Shown here: one piece after another, positions 23,116 to 34,004 of the stretch | Position numbering within the stretch: the stretch's first letter is position 1 | How the letters are laid out: each line of letters begins with the position of its first letter | NCBI GenBank assembly: GCA_029215795.1 | Contig: JARDYH010000002.1 | Span: 294,531,973 to 294,595,972, forward strand | DNA: 64,000 nucleotides | Source: Anniella stebbinsi | Taxonomy: Eukaryota; Chordata; Lepidosauria; Squamata; Anniellidae | Direction: 5' to 3' | Translations under genes and position numbers: made by a program | Notes under the pieces: model-generated | The model's database searches: none | What the model was told of the DNA's origin: nothing | Seen by the model: only the letters and a program-made list of their open reading frames with translations

Positions 23116-23575
23116 TTCAATTCAAATTCAACAATCAAAGCAAAATATATATTGTGCTCATTTTGCTTCAGTCATTTGGTGTCATGCCACATGTTCCCCT
23201 TTTCTTTGGCCATTGGCTTACCTCTCCTTCATCACTGGAGCTATTTTCATCCCCACCCAAAGAGTTCAGCATGTAAATGGTGCACATTGGTGTAATTGCA
23301 TTACTCCTTGGAAGTGGTGAGGAAGACCTGAACCCACAATCTCAACATGGGAAAGTGTGCATCTATAGTAAATGTTCAAATATTTCCTATATTAGCATAA
23401 CTATTGGGACAATGAGGGGCAAAACTGAAATGTCACCAAGGTTCTGGTACATTTCAGTCCATTATCCGGATTCTGTGGGCCATGTCCAATCATTTAAAAA
23501 ATCCTCCGAAAAATGGTGCCATTGAATGGTGTGTGGGTAGCCCTATTATTCCATGCAGAATCAGGACTAACCATA

Positions 23576-23720
23576 TGTGTTTGTTTGTTTGTTTGTTTGA
23601 TTTATACCCTGCATTTCTACCAAAAAACCTGGCACTCAAGGCGGCTTACAAAAACAATTTAAAATGGATTAAAACAATAAAACCCATTAAATACAACAAA
23701 AACATATCAATATTTATTTA
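23576..23720 (-). mobile_element. L2-type LINE 3' tail with (GTTT)n
   Basis: (GTTT)n at 23576-23599, then 'GATTTATACCCTGCATTTCT', 'CTCAAGGCGGCTTACAAAA' and an A-rich tract. Reverse orientation; non-coding terminus only. Confidence 0.55.
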
Positions 23721-25192
23721 TATCTACACACTTATCACCTGACTGTACAGTTTCCTCAGCTTATTATTTTTACATGGTGCAAGTCATGCTGAAAATTCAT
23801 GTTTGACTCATTTTATCATTCTGGGCTGTTTTCATAAGCTGAAAAGTGCAATGAGGTTGGTTTTTTTAGTCGATGCTCAAGGGCACAGCTACCACAAAAA
23901 ACCATTAAGAAATAATGCAATATCTAGGCCTAGAAATCAAGTTTATTAGAGAGACAAAGCAGCTGTAACTTCCCAGCAGAAACTTGTCTAGTGTTTTTCT
24001 TCCACAAAGCAGAGAGTGATACAAAACTTTCTCACTTAAACAAAAAAGTAAAATAATGTTGCAAAAGTAACCTATGATAACCAAAGAAGAAAATGTGTGG
24101 TGTCATGTCTTTTCAGTTGATTCCCCTGCTCCTATATGCATCATATTATTTAACAGCACAGTCTCAAATTCTAAAATGGTCCAAGCCAGATCTTTGCTAT
24201 GCCTGTTGTTTGATGGGAAAAGGAAGTAGCCTGATCACCACTTCTGCCTGCCCTGCCTACCTAGGGATGAGAGAGAACTCCATTGGCTTCCCACTTTAAT
24301 GCGAGGTTATTCAATTCTCACCTCCCGGGACCAAATGCAGGCCTAAATGCAAACTGTGGTAGAAAACCCATACGTTTCAGACAAGATGCACACATTTGAA
24401 AAAAAAGCAAAAGAAAAAAATGGGTACATTTCCAAAATGTGCACAAACATACATTATTCAATTGGTGCATGCATACAAAGATGCATCCATTTAAAAAATG
24501 CACACAAAAAATATGTATGGATTTCTGTGGGTGGGAGTTTGCATGAAACCGAGACAGAACAAGCCAAGCAGTGGAAAACTGAGAACCTGAACGAGCTTGA
24601 GCTTGACATATTTCCTCAATCCTCTGCATATCTCCATTGTCCAGTTATGCTAGCTGCACCATACTTTTACACCTCCAAACCAGGGTTGGAAAGAGATGAC
24701 AGCTTTCTTTCAGAGAGTTGAAGGCTATATGGAAGAGTCATCGTTAGCCCTGGTGTGTTCACTCATCTTATGATAATCTATGTTCACAAGCTGGAAGGCT
24801 TTTGTTGTGCTTCAGAGACCTGCAAACCTGTATGCTCAGAGATGACAGCATAGCAAGAGAATGAGTGTCTATAAACCAGGAATTATAGTGGCATTATCAT
24901 TCCACCTTCAACTCTTCAATAATTGTCTGTGTGCAACCTAAACCACATGGGGCTGCTTTCAGGATAATATGCTGCACTTGTGCCATAAACAGATTTTTTG
25001 AAGCAACCATTCAGACAATGGCATGAATGGGAGGTTACGCTGTGGTGGTGGTGGTGGTTGCACCATTTCAATCACAGATTCATAAAAAAGATCCTGGATA
25101 TCTGTTAGATATTATTTAGTGACTCACCTCTGGAAAAATTACATGGATGCCTAATCCCCCATGTAATGTTCCATATAGTGGCACTCACTTAG
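23721..25192. other. no recognisable gene
   Basis: The A-rich stretch at 24395-24500 gives chance open frames. A (TGG)n run lies at 25042-25058. No family was recognised. Confidence 0.5.
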
Positions 25193-25264
25193 GGTGCAAT
25201 CCTATGCATCTTTAGACAAGAGACAGTCCTACAACTCCCTGCATTCCCAGCCAGGGGGTTTCTT
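25193..25264. mobile_element. left half of a small MITE split by the YR element
   Basis: Reads 'GTGCAATCCTATGCATCTTT', 'AGACAAGAGACAGTCC' and then 'CCCAGCCAGGGGGTTTCTT' (25246-25264). Its terminal sequence is the inverted complement of 27348-27379 ('CTGTCTAAACATGCATAGGA'-'TTGCAC'). The two halves therefore form one palindromic MITE, interrupted at 25264/27329. Confidence 0.75.
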
Positions 25265-27328
25265 GCGTGAGTGTAGGGTGAAATAAAGAGACGAGACAAC
25301 ATATTTGGATTTAAATATGGGCCACATTTATTAAGTCGGATCTGCATAAGGGAAAACCTAAGCGGGCATCTAAGTAATGGCTTCGTACTGAGCCGCCCTA
25401 GGAAAGGGCAAGCCATTCTTACCCCGTGGGGTGGCGCCTGCCATCGCGCCAGTCCCGGGGCTCCCTTTGGGTAGGGAGGCATTCCTGCGTCACTACCCTC
25501 GTGCCACACGGCTCCGAGGATGTGAGTAAGGTTAGCCTCAGAGGTAAGCCTTAACCTTTCAGCTGTTGCCACACGGCTCCCAGCCTTGGGCTTCAGGCTC
25601 TACCCCTCACCACAATGGTGCCTGAGAATGCTTACCAGCCTCCACCCACTCTAGATGCCTGCGCCTAACCGCCACAGGGGGTGACAAGCGTTCGCTTAGT
25701 CACTCCCCCCCCCACACTACCTAGAATTACTTCTCTCAAACACCCCTGCAGATCCGTTAAGAAAATGTCATTGCCTTTGTTGGACAAATGAACTCCGTCC
25801 TGCCTATACAGCTCCCTCCTGGTACGCTCTATCTTGGGATGCCGCAGGCTAATGTCTCCATGCCCCACAAGATCCTTGTAAACCTCGGTGTTCACCCTTC
25901 TCCGGGCCCGCTCCAATGCCTTGATGTCAACCCCTCTTCCCCACGTAACTCGTGGGAGAATACAGGACCATATGATGCGGACCCCAGGCCAACGCATACG
26001 CAGGCTCTCCAAATTGGCTCGTATTTGCCATATGAGGGCCTTGCCTTTCAGCTGCCCCAAGTCATTACCCCCAAGATGTATGAGCAATATCTGCGGCCGA
26101 GCCACAAACCGCTGCTGGTGCAATAATGTTGGAAGTAAACTTCCCCACCGCATACCACGGCATCCACACCACTGAATATCAGCGTACTGGTCCAACCCGA
26201 GATGTAATCCGTGACTCGACGTGGCAGCCCGCCTGCTGGCCCAAAATATCTTATTATGGCCGCAGATGATCACTTTCGGCTGGGTGAACCCTTTCCAAGG
26301 ATCTAAGAATGAAACATGATAGCATTACTTGCCGGCCACGGCTGTGCCACCATGCGGCAGCTGCCTCACGTATGCCCTAAACACCCCCAGCTGCCTCACG
26401 TATGCCCTAAACGCCCCCGAGCGCCATCTCCCCACGGCCTGAATTTGTTGGTTAGTAAAACCTAACGATGCGGCGGTAGATGCGGCCCCAATCCTAAATG
26501 AATGTGTGCCAAATTGCACATCACTTAAACCTAAACTCTTAAGCGCACGCTTCGTTATTGCTCAAAACTGGAACTTAGTCAATGGGGCAGCATCACTGTG
26601 CACAAACAAGACTCCCGGGGCATTACCTCTCAAGGCAATAAATTCACGTAAAGCCCTAACGGGGCATAATTCTGGACTTGATGCTGGGAACAACCGTACA
26701 TCAAGGCCTCTACCTAACTGATCCGTTTTGGATCGCCTTAAGCGGATGTGAACCTTGTCCGCCTCAAACTGCAAGTCTGAAAACTGCAGGGCCCTCCCGG
26801 ACCGATCCTCTTTAGACCTGACTACCAGCTCAGATATCCGAAGCGCCCCGAAAAAAGCCGTCAAAGATGCGGCATGAAACATGGCAGCCTCAAATCCTGA
26901 TTTACACAATGATGGCCATAAAGCCCTCAGTCCTAACAGTATGTTCGCAGATATAGGGGACCTCCTGTCCGGGGTCCCTGGGGACCCGCGTGCCCAACCC
27001 CGTAAAGTACGCCGCACTCTAAAATCCTCCGTATTATCCTGTACCCCTTTTATTTTGGCCCAAAAAGCCAATGCCGCTAATTTACCTCCTATAGTACGGC
27101 CCCCCAGGCCCTTCCTGTGGGAATAAACGCAGAACTGTAAAATATGTTCGACCGGTATCGGCCAATCCGGCTGTAACTGCGTGGTAGTCCGGAATGCTGC
27201 GAATTCCCTACCTGCCCGCCGGTAAGCAGCACTGGTGCTGGGGGCCAATGACTGCCACACCGCCTGTTCTACTTTGTCCCTCCAATCTGCCAAAGTGCAG
27301 GAGGCATCTCCTCGGGTGTCTCCCGTGC
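25265..27328 (-). mobile_element. YR-SGNH mobile element (DIRS/Ngaro- or Crypton-like)
   Basis: This 2064-bp insert carries, on the minus strand, a tyrosine recombinase followed in the same frame by an SGNH hydrolase and then about 400 bases of non-coding sequence. It lies inside a small MITE and is bracketed by a 19-bp direct repeat (25246-25264 and 27329-27347). No reverse transcriptase, RNase H or gag is present, so it is either a 5'-truncated YR retrotransposon or an RT-less relative. The GC content and codon use of the coding part are visibly higher than in the flanks. A repeated 'GCCACACGGCTCC' (about 25503 and 25566) lies in the 3' non-coding part and could be a remnant of terminal repeats; that is a guess. 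Confidence 0.75.
25665..26324 (-). pseudogene. SGNH/GDSL-like hydrolase domain of the YR element
   Basis: The same frame continues past the recombinase stop ('CYHVSFLDPWKGFTQPK') into a domain of about 200 residues. Block I reads 'VIICGHNKIFWASRRA', where SGNH relatives in such elements have Gly-His-Ser, so the nucleophile appears replaced by Asn (AAT, one transition from AGT). Then come 'GCRGMRWGSLLP', block III 'LIHLGGNDLG', and the C-terminal Asp-His pair in 'DGVHLSNKGNDIFL'. It ends at a stop at 25665. Only a GTG-type start is seen, so it was probably translated as a fusion with, or by readthrough from, the recombinase. Its role in the element is unknown; esterase or lipid/acetyl hydrolysis is typical of the fold. 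Confidence 0.8.
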
Positions 27329-27413
27329 CCCAGCCAGGGGGTTTCTTCTGTCTAAACATGCATAGGATTGCACACTTAATTGCTTTAGATGGTCTATTGT
27401 AAGCACTGAACAT
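26325..27413 (-). pseudogene. tyrosine recombinase of the YR element
   Basis: The open frame starts at an ATG in flanking DNA (27413), crosses the junction at 27328 and enters the recombinase near 'TLADWRDKVEQAVWQS'. Visible are an N-terminal SAM-like core-binding domain (about residues 40-140) and the catalytic domain with Arg192 ('FFGALRISELV'), Lys229 ('LRRSKTDQLG'), then His and Arg ('THSFRIGAAS'), Trp ('AVGRWRSGAF') and the tyrosine ('FRAYVRQL'). A single TGA at 26562-26564 divides the frame after 'LTKFQF'; the same frame then continues for 14 codons into the HxxR block. The C-terminus carries a 30-bp tandem duplication (26361-26420) that repeats the tyrosine segment. It ends in TAA at 26325-26327. 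Family members cut and rejoin DNA during integration. This copy is interrupted, but no catalytic residue is lost. Confidence 0.85.
27329..27380. mobile_element. right half of the split MITE
   Basis: Starts with the second copy of the 19-bp repeat (27329-27347) and ends 'AACATGCATAGGATTGCACA', the inverted complement of the left half at 25193. Confidence 0.75.
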
Positions 27414-29359
27414 TATACTGGAAATGGTACATTAAAAAAAGGACAATCTGAGACAAAAATGTAGCGTGGTGATTACGAACTATGTGCTTGTTTTTATTAT
27501 AAATAATACTAATTAGATTTATATCTTGCCTTATGACCAAGTGGAACTTAATCTATCCTACAATAACCACACAAAGCCCATGAAAAATCTTGATACCACC
27601 AATAAATGATTATAACGAATACTACTATATAGCTACAGTTCATTCAGTGCAATGCATATTCACAATTTAAGCAGACATGATAATATAAGCATCCAAGAAA
27701 TCCCTCACTGCTATTGACATCTTAAATATGGGGACAATAGTATGGGCCATCACCTGCATTGTAAAACTGTTGTTAGGGTTGGTGAGGTAAAGGATGTGAA
27801 GTGGTTTGAACAACTAGAAATAACACTATAAGGTTATACATTTTAATACTAAACCATTTTGAAAGGGACAGTTATTTAACACCATCTAGTTGATCCAAGT
27901 CAAAATATTATATTATATCCACTGTTTAAAGCTTTCAAGCATGTAGAAGATTGAGCAAGTGGGAAGTCCTCAACAATATATTTTGCCATCTGTGTCATTC
28001 CACAACTGCCTTCTTTGGTAATCCTATTTTTAGTGATCCTAACTCAATTTGCTGGCAGTACAATGCCTTTCATTCACCTGGAAATGGTTTAAGACACTCT
28101 AAGAAGAACAATGTGGTAGATTAATTTAAATGATGGACTGTAGAGCTATTGACAAACGTTTCTCCTCCTCCTTCTCCTCAATGATGACAAAGATTACAAT
28201 GGAAGTTGTCAAGAGGCATGCATTAGCACAACAAATGTGGAGATGAATGCCAGAGCACTGGAGGATCAAAAACCTCAGGTTACAATATCTAATCTGTCCA
28301 GGCGCAAATTTTGAATTCCAACTGGATGGTGGGGGGAATACAACTCAGGACTAATACTCAGTCTACTATTATTATAAGTGCAGCAACGGTGTTATCGGCA
28401 GTGTTCCTGAAATAATGCTCATTAAGCATGGTTTCATTCAACTGAACATTGACTAACCTGGTGTGAAAGAAACAGGCCCAGACTGGAGCACCGTTCTTTG
28501 TTGCCTAAAAGCAGAGATCTAAATCTGCTGACTGCACTATTTACACAGGAATCACTCCTCCCTTCTACCCTGCTAGTTTTTTGTTAAGCTCACCTGGGAC
28601 AAATTTCCCAGCCCTAGCTTCAATGGCTAGGAGGAGACTGCTGGATGACTAACTAGTCAACCACTATTATCTGGGCCTACTTTCTTCTCTGTATTTTCCT
28701 GTGTTCTGTGCCCCTATTGTCTTCATTTGTTTCTCCTCTATGCCCTGCCTTGTCTCCTATGTTAGCCTGTATCCCTTGACTGATTGTCAGGCATCTTGAA
28801 TGCATCATTTGACAGACATCCTGTATCCTAATTATTTTCTGAGCATGAATCATGCCCAAACTTGCTATGAATCATACTTACTTTCAGCTCTTTAGCCAGC
28901 CTCCCACAACCTGGTGCCATGATTCTTGGACCTTCCTGTGTGCAGCAGAAGATTCTGATGAAGACAGATGAGGACCCCTGAGTACAGGCTGATTCCTTAG
29001 GGGTAGGACAGTCAATGCCTTTTTTGGGGCCCTCCTGGCCAGGGGACACAGCCCTCAAAAGATCTATCTCCAGCAGAAACGAAATCTCCCAAGTCTTGCA
29101 GAAGTCTTATGCTGCAAAATTAGGTGAGGACTCTTTAAAAGTCCAGTCAACTCATCCAGGAGGGGCCTTCCTGACCACCTCACAGGTCTTATCAACCTGC
29201 ATAAGGCTTCAGTTGGCTTCAGCTTCCTGCTGAGACAACATTCTCCTATTGTCTTAGTAGGAGAGTGTTTCAGCCAGCAGGACCAAATTGGAGTTATGTT
29301 CTTTCTGCCTTGGTCTGACCTCCATCAGATGCTACCATCTTCAAGTAACCACAGAATGG
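27385..29359. other. no recognisable feature
   Basis: AT-rich sequence, with a possible degenerate LINE tail near 27490-27600. No gene supported. Confidence 0.45.
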
Positions 29360-29475
29360 GGCATCTAGTGCTCTCCAGATGATTAGGACTATAACTTCTA
29401 TCAGCTCCAGCCAGTATGGACAATAGTCAAGGATGATGGGAGCTTTAGTCTGAAACATCTGCTGCACATCAGGCT
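29360..29475. mobile_element. small palindromic MITE ('CAACTCCCATC' family)
   Basis: 'CTCTCCAGATGATTAGGACT' and 'AAGGATGATGGGAGCTTTAG' with 'GAAACATCTGCTGCACATCA' at the end; same family as 2885-2998. Confidence 0.45.
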
Positions 29476-29894
29476 GGGGAAAGCTGTTCTACGCCAATTT
29501 TCTGAGTCCAGATCCTGCATTCCATTTTCCAGATCCACTTAAAGCCTAGCAAGCCCATGACAGCCCCCTTTGAAGAACCAGAGTATAATTTGTCCAGTTA
29601 TGTGTCTTCCTTTTCACTGTTGATTTGAAGAAATGATTATGGAAGAAGTAGGATTCTGTTTCAGACCTTAATATTTAATGGGTGCTAGAATTATGGAGAA
29701 GGAACACTTTTGATTCTGTTTTTGACACACTTGCAGATTATTGAATAGGTCATTGGGTTCAATGGACTTACTTTCAAGAAATGGCACATAGCAGTGTAGC
29801 TTTGATGTTTGAATGATTGTGATGGTATTAACACAGTCGGATCAGTCCAGGACATTGAATGGGATTCAGCACATATGGGCACCCACCTGTATGA

Positions 29895-30010
29895 ACTTAG
29901 GAACATAAGAAGAGCTATGCGGGATCAGACCGAGGATCTATCTAGTCCAGCACTCTGTTCACACAGTGGCCAAACAGCTGTCCAAGCTGGCAGATGCCCC
30001 CCAAATCTGG
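29895..30010 (-). mobile_element. CR1 LINE 3' end
   Basis: 'AACATAAGAAGAGCTATGCG' and 'GGATCAGACCGAGGATCTAT' are the reverse complement of the CR1 terminus seen at 49003-49145. Confidence 0.65.
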
Positions 30011-30184
30011 TATAGAAACCGTTGTGACTGTCAACTTATTGTATACATGAAGAGAAAAACTGTTGAAGAGAAAATTGCTTGTTACCAGAGAGCACTGGGC
30101 TGATGCTTCCCTTGAAAGTAAGAGTGATCAGGAGCTTCACCAGTCCTATCAGCCATTGGTATAAACATAGGAATCCATTATATT

Positions 30185-30255
30185 CTCTTCTTCTTCTTCT
30201 TCTTCTTCTTCTTCTTCTTCTTCTTCTTCTTCTTCTTTCTTCTTCTTCTTCTTTT
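30185..30255. repeat. (CTT)n microsatellite
   Basis: A long pyrimidine run of TTC units with two short interruptions. It creates a poly-Leu/Ser open frame (30079-30498) that is not a gene. Confidence 0.95.
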
Positions 30256-30956
30256 CTTCCTTCTATCCCAGGTGCTGTGCCTCTGCTACCCTGCCCTTTT
30301 TTCCCTCACTTGCCTGCACAGAAGGCCAAGAGCAGGGCCAGCATCAGCACCTGGCATTCCTGGGCAGCAGCTACCAAGGTCCCAAAACCCAGACAAGGCC
30401 CACTGCTGATGCCTGCCCTGCCTCCATCCTTACATCGGTTGTATGTGTTTGTGTGTGTGCCCCTGCTGTCCAAGCAGCCCCCAAGCAGTTGGTTGTAGTC
30501 ACTCTTTCAATATCTCACAATGCTCCTGATCTCGACTTACTCTGGGGCATTGTGGGAGTCATTACACCCAGCCACTCAGGGCTGCTTTGAGCCTTACAGC
30601 TAGGGAAGCCCCCTGGCAAGGAGGGGACCCACCAAAAGACACATTGACCAGGCCCTCCTCAAACCTGGAGATATCCCTGGCTGAGACGCTTCCCAGAAAT
30701 GAAGTTCATTTCCTCCAGTGCCAAGAGACCAAACAGGAAGGAAGTTAGTTTCCATTATGACATCATGGAAGAGTCCCAATATTTAAAACATAAGAGAATC
30801 ATGAAAGGCTATTAAAAGAAATTGTCTGAGATTCAGCTTTTATGTGTGAATTTACCTACAGCAATGAAATCAGAACAGTTGAAATAGCTGCAGCAGGTAC
30901 ATGCAAACACACCCAGGATTTCTCCTTGCTCTCCCTTTGTGGCTGATGTCTCAAAA

Positions 30957-30998
<42 letters not shown>

Positions 30999-30999
30999 T
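30957..30999. repeat. (ATT)n microsatellite
   Basis: An uninterrupted ATT run of about 43 bases. Confidence 0.95.
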
Positions 31000-31184
31000 G
31001 CATCAAGAATGCCCAGGAGAATGAAGACTGATGCTTTCGATAATGTGCCTCCTTGAAAGAACTTGTACAAGATTTATTTTCTGTAGTGAGAAACTGTTGT
31101 TTTTGTTCTAGCCATTTTGGAAACTTGTGCTTCTCTGTTTCCAAACGGAGCTATGGCAAAGCACCTGAGGTCATGTATTAGGCT

Positions 31185-31480
31185 CATTAGCATAGCCAAG
31201 TAATTAAACCAAAGCTCAGACTCCTGTCCTGAGATGAAGAACTCCCAGTTTATGGACCGGTTGATTTATGCCAGAGATGAATTGGCTAACAGCTTGATGT
31301 GATGACATTGTGCCTCACGTGTGCGGCTGGCCACAAGGGTGATCTTTCAGATTTTTCTACAGGCCAACAAAGGGTATTAACGTTACCTAATTATAATGAG
31401 GAAGCCAGTGGTAATGATTTCTGAAGAGTGGGAACTTCATCAGCTCTAAACAGCTGGGATCTGTAAGTGTACTTCTGTCC
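31185..31480. other. candidate conserved non-coding element
   Basis: Non-repetitive and low in CpG decay, with several homeodomain-like ATTA/TAAT sites ('CAAGTAATTAAACC', 'CCTAATTATAATGAGG', 'GGTAATGATTTC'). No open frame. Selected by appearance only; conservation was not tested. Confidence 0.25.
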
Positions 31481-31712
31481 TTTAAAACAATGACTCTGCT
31501 GGAGCATTGCTTACCCATCTGGCAAAAGCCTTCTTGTTCTGCTCAAATAAACAAATGAATCCTGCCTTGTTTGTTTTATTTTTCTTGCTGGAATCTAGTG
31601 GAGATGGAAAGAAATTGAATCATTGTAATCATATACTGAGAGATATATTTACATAACCATACAGGTGCCCTGCCTCTACTGTTTAGCAGGGAGGTTACAG
31701 CGAACCAATCTG

Positions 31713-31830
31713 GTACCATCCAGATGTTTTAGGCTATAGTTCTCAACATTCCTGACAATTGGCCATGTTGGCTGGGACTGAGGGGAGTTGAAGTCAAAAG
31801 CTTCTGGTGGGCAGCGGGTTGGGAAAGCCT
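31713..31830. mobile_element. small palindromic MITE
   Basis: 'CATCCAGATGTTTTAGGCTA' and 'GGGAGTTGAAGTCAAAAGCT' with the 'GGGTTGGGAAAGC' end; same family as 2885-2998. Confidence 0.45.
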
Positions 31831-32373
31831 GGATTAGACAGTTCATAGTTATCCCCCCCCCCCCACTTCGAGAAGGGCTGTGCATTGAGGCTAGTATTTG
31901 TGTTTGTGTAAGGTGGAACTCTTCTCCCCGCCTTCAAACACTTGAACACAAATGTTGCTCCCCTGTCCTAGTCCAACCACGATGTCAAGCCATTGAAAGG
32001 GTGTGTCTGTGTGTGCAGGTTCTAGCAACAGCAAAAGACTCTGCAAGGAGCCTGCTGATCTGAGGTTCTCCTCTAAGCAACAAACCTTTCTTCAAGTAGC
32101 TGTCTAGATTTTCACCAGAGTCCACCTTTTTGTTAATAATACCAGTCAGCAAAACAATGATCCGTGTGAATTTAAGGGTTCAATGGAGTTTGCAAAATAT
32201 TAATTTTCTTCATTAATTCTTCACTTAAGCATGATCATCTCCAGTGAAGCATTATGGATAGGAGGAAAAAAATAATCTACATTGGCAAAGTCACTAGACA
32301 GCAAATGTTCAGGGTGGCTAATGAGGCATCAAGAAATTCAAACTGCAGCAACAGCAAGAAAAGTGGTGAATGA

Positions 32374-32375
<2 letters not shown>

Positions 32376-32404
<29 letters not shown>
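32376..32404. repeat. (GT)n microsatellite
   Basis: A perfect GT run. Confidence 0.95.
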
Positions 32405-32438
32405 TGGCCTGGGTAAGGATTGGGAGGAAGCAAGCTAG

Positions 32439-32465
32439 CTGTCTGTCTGTCTGTCTGTCTGTTTG
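32439..32465. repeat. (CTGT)n microsatellite
   Basis: A tetranucleotide run 35 bases from the (GT)n tract. Confidence 0.9.
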
Positions 32466-32687
32466 TTTCAGCATTTCTAAAGTTTCCCAGTTCCTTTAAA
32501 TTCCCCCCTTTCCTAAATAGTTAATTGAAGCAATTGTGGATGTAAGTTATACTGAACTGTAGTTGTGTGGGTTACAATTAACTGCTTTAATGGTATATAT
32601 GATATGTTGGCAGCACATTTACTTGCAGCAAACGTGATAACTAAGTAGTTATCTCAGAGAGGGCTTTCTGTCAATGACATAGGAAAC

Positions 32688-33056
32688 ACAGACTGAGGAA
32701 TATGGCGACCACTTATGAATCACCAAAAAGAGAACCAAAGAGGACACATATTTGCATAAACTTTACATATGCTAATTTATAGATATAAATGCACATTTAG
32801 AAATTACTACTATAATTTAAGTAGAAATACAGTACATCTCGCCATAGTGTGGAGGAACGTGACTTGGTGACCAGTATGCCTTGCTCAGTCTGCTGTCCAG
32901 GTGCTATTAATGAGCAACTTCAAGGCCCAGCTCTCCTTTCTGAGGGTTCTTGAACTTTAAACAAGATTTAACAGCTTCTTCAAAATAGATGGCCATCCTC
33001 TGGTAGCCCTGCAAATAGAGGTTGTCCTCTGTAAAAGAGGACTTATGGCCACCCTA
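32688..33056 (+). mobile_element. hAT-like element, 'TATGGCGACC' family
   Basis: Starts 'TATGGCGACCACTTATGAAT' (32701) and ends 'ACTTATGGCCACCCTA' (33055). The first 135 bases are nearly identical to 4262-4400, including 14 bases lying outside the presumed terminus. Confidence 0.65.
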
Positions 33057-33220
33057 CATGAGTGAGAGATTGCTCATGGCTGTTCTTAAGGACAATATTT
33101 AGGAAGATGGAAGGGAGTCATTCCCTCATTGGTACTTCAGCGTACATCTGGCATTCTTTTATGAATGATCCTTCAACCCTGTGCAATTGCAGCTCCAAAT
33201 TTCAATGATCTCAAATGAAA

Positions 33221-33222
33221 TC

Positions 33223-33264
<42 letters not shown>
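33221..33264. repeat. (CTAT)n microsatellite
   Basis: An eleven-unit CTAT/TATC run. The Ser-Ile-Tyr-Leu open frame across it is not a gene. Confidence 0.95.
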
Positions 33265-33267
<3 letters not shown>

Positions 33268-33309
33268 AAAAAGCAATGTTAAATATGAGAACACTAAAAT
33301 GGTGCAACT

Positions 33310-33645
33310 AGAACACTGTGAGGAGCATTCCACATTGGCTCCCAAGTCTTTCAGTTTGTTTCCAGGCTCAATTCAAAGTGTTGGTTTTAATGGATAAGGT
33401 CCTAAGCAGTTTGCGACCAGGTTCTCTGAAGGAGTACTGCCACTCATACGAACCTGCCTGCATACTTTGGTCTCTGTGTCCCATCATCCAATCTGAAGTG
33501 CAGATGGTGAAGACAGGGTCTTCATGGTAGTGGCCCCCCAGCGGATGGAATTCTCTCTCTCACATTGGAAATTTGGCACCCATTCAAGACAAAAAAATAA
33601 ATTGCTGCTTTTTATCATTGTTTGATTGCTTTGGATTTTAAAACT

Positions 33646-33693
<48 letters not shown>

Positions 33694-33960
33694 TTATATG
33701 AGCTGACTTATGAGGACTCGGTCCCAAAAGACAGCACACAAATGACTTTATAAACAAATCTATACTGCTGTTCCTTTCAATGACTGATTTTGTAATTTTC
33801 TGCTGGTGTGACTTGCTACTTGTTGCTCCACTTTTGTTTTAATGTTCCTGCGGTTTCTATAATGGTTTGTTTTATTTGATTATTGTTATTGTCAGTCACG
33901 TTAGGAGTTCTTCTGTGGAACCAAAGGTCAGGATATAAATATTTTAATGAATAAATAAAA
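33310..33960 (+). pseudogene. L2-type LINE C-terminus and 3' end
   Basis: The translation shows 'HWLPSLSVCFQAQFKVLVLM' and 'GPGSLKEY'-like residues, the L2 C-terminal block also seen at about 17470. The element then runs through a (GT)n tract to a 3' end 'CAGGATATAAATATTTTAAT' plus 'GAATAAATAAA' at 33960. Truncated and frameshifted. Confidence 0.65.
33644..33690. repeat. (GT)n microsatellite
   Basis: A perfect GT run of about 46 bases inside the L2-type 3' region. Confidence 0.95.
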
Positions 33961-34004
33961 CCAATCTAAACTTATCTAAATATAAGCCTGGTAGTCAAGG
34001 AAAA

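Noticed and set aside
26361..26420. Two adjacent 30-bp repeats considered as a CRISPR-like array
   Set aside because: Only two contiguous units without spacers, inside a coding frame of a vertebrate mobile element.
25265..27328. Bacterial contamination or a phage integrase island
   Set aside because: The recombinase type with an attached SGNH domain fits eukaryotic YR elements, and the segment is inserted in a vertebrate MITE.
30079..30498. 139-aa open frame with a poly-Leu/Ser stretch
   Set aside because: Created by the (CTT)n microsatellite; no domain, and low-complexity translation.
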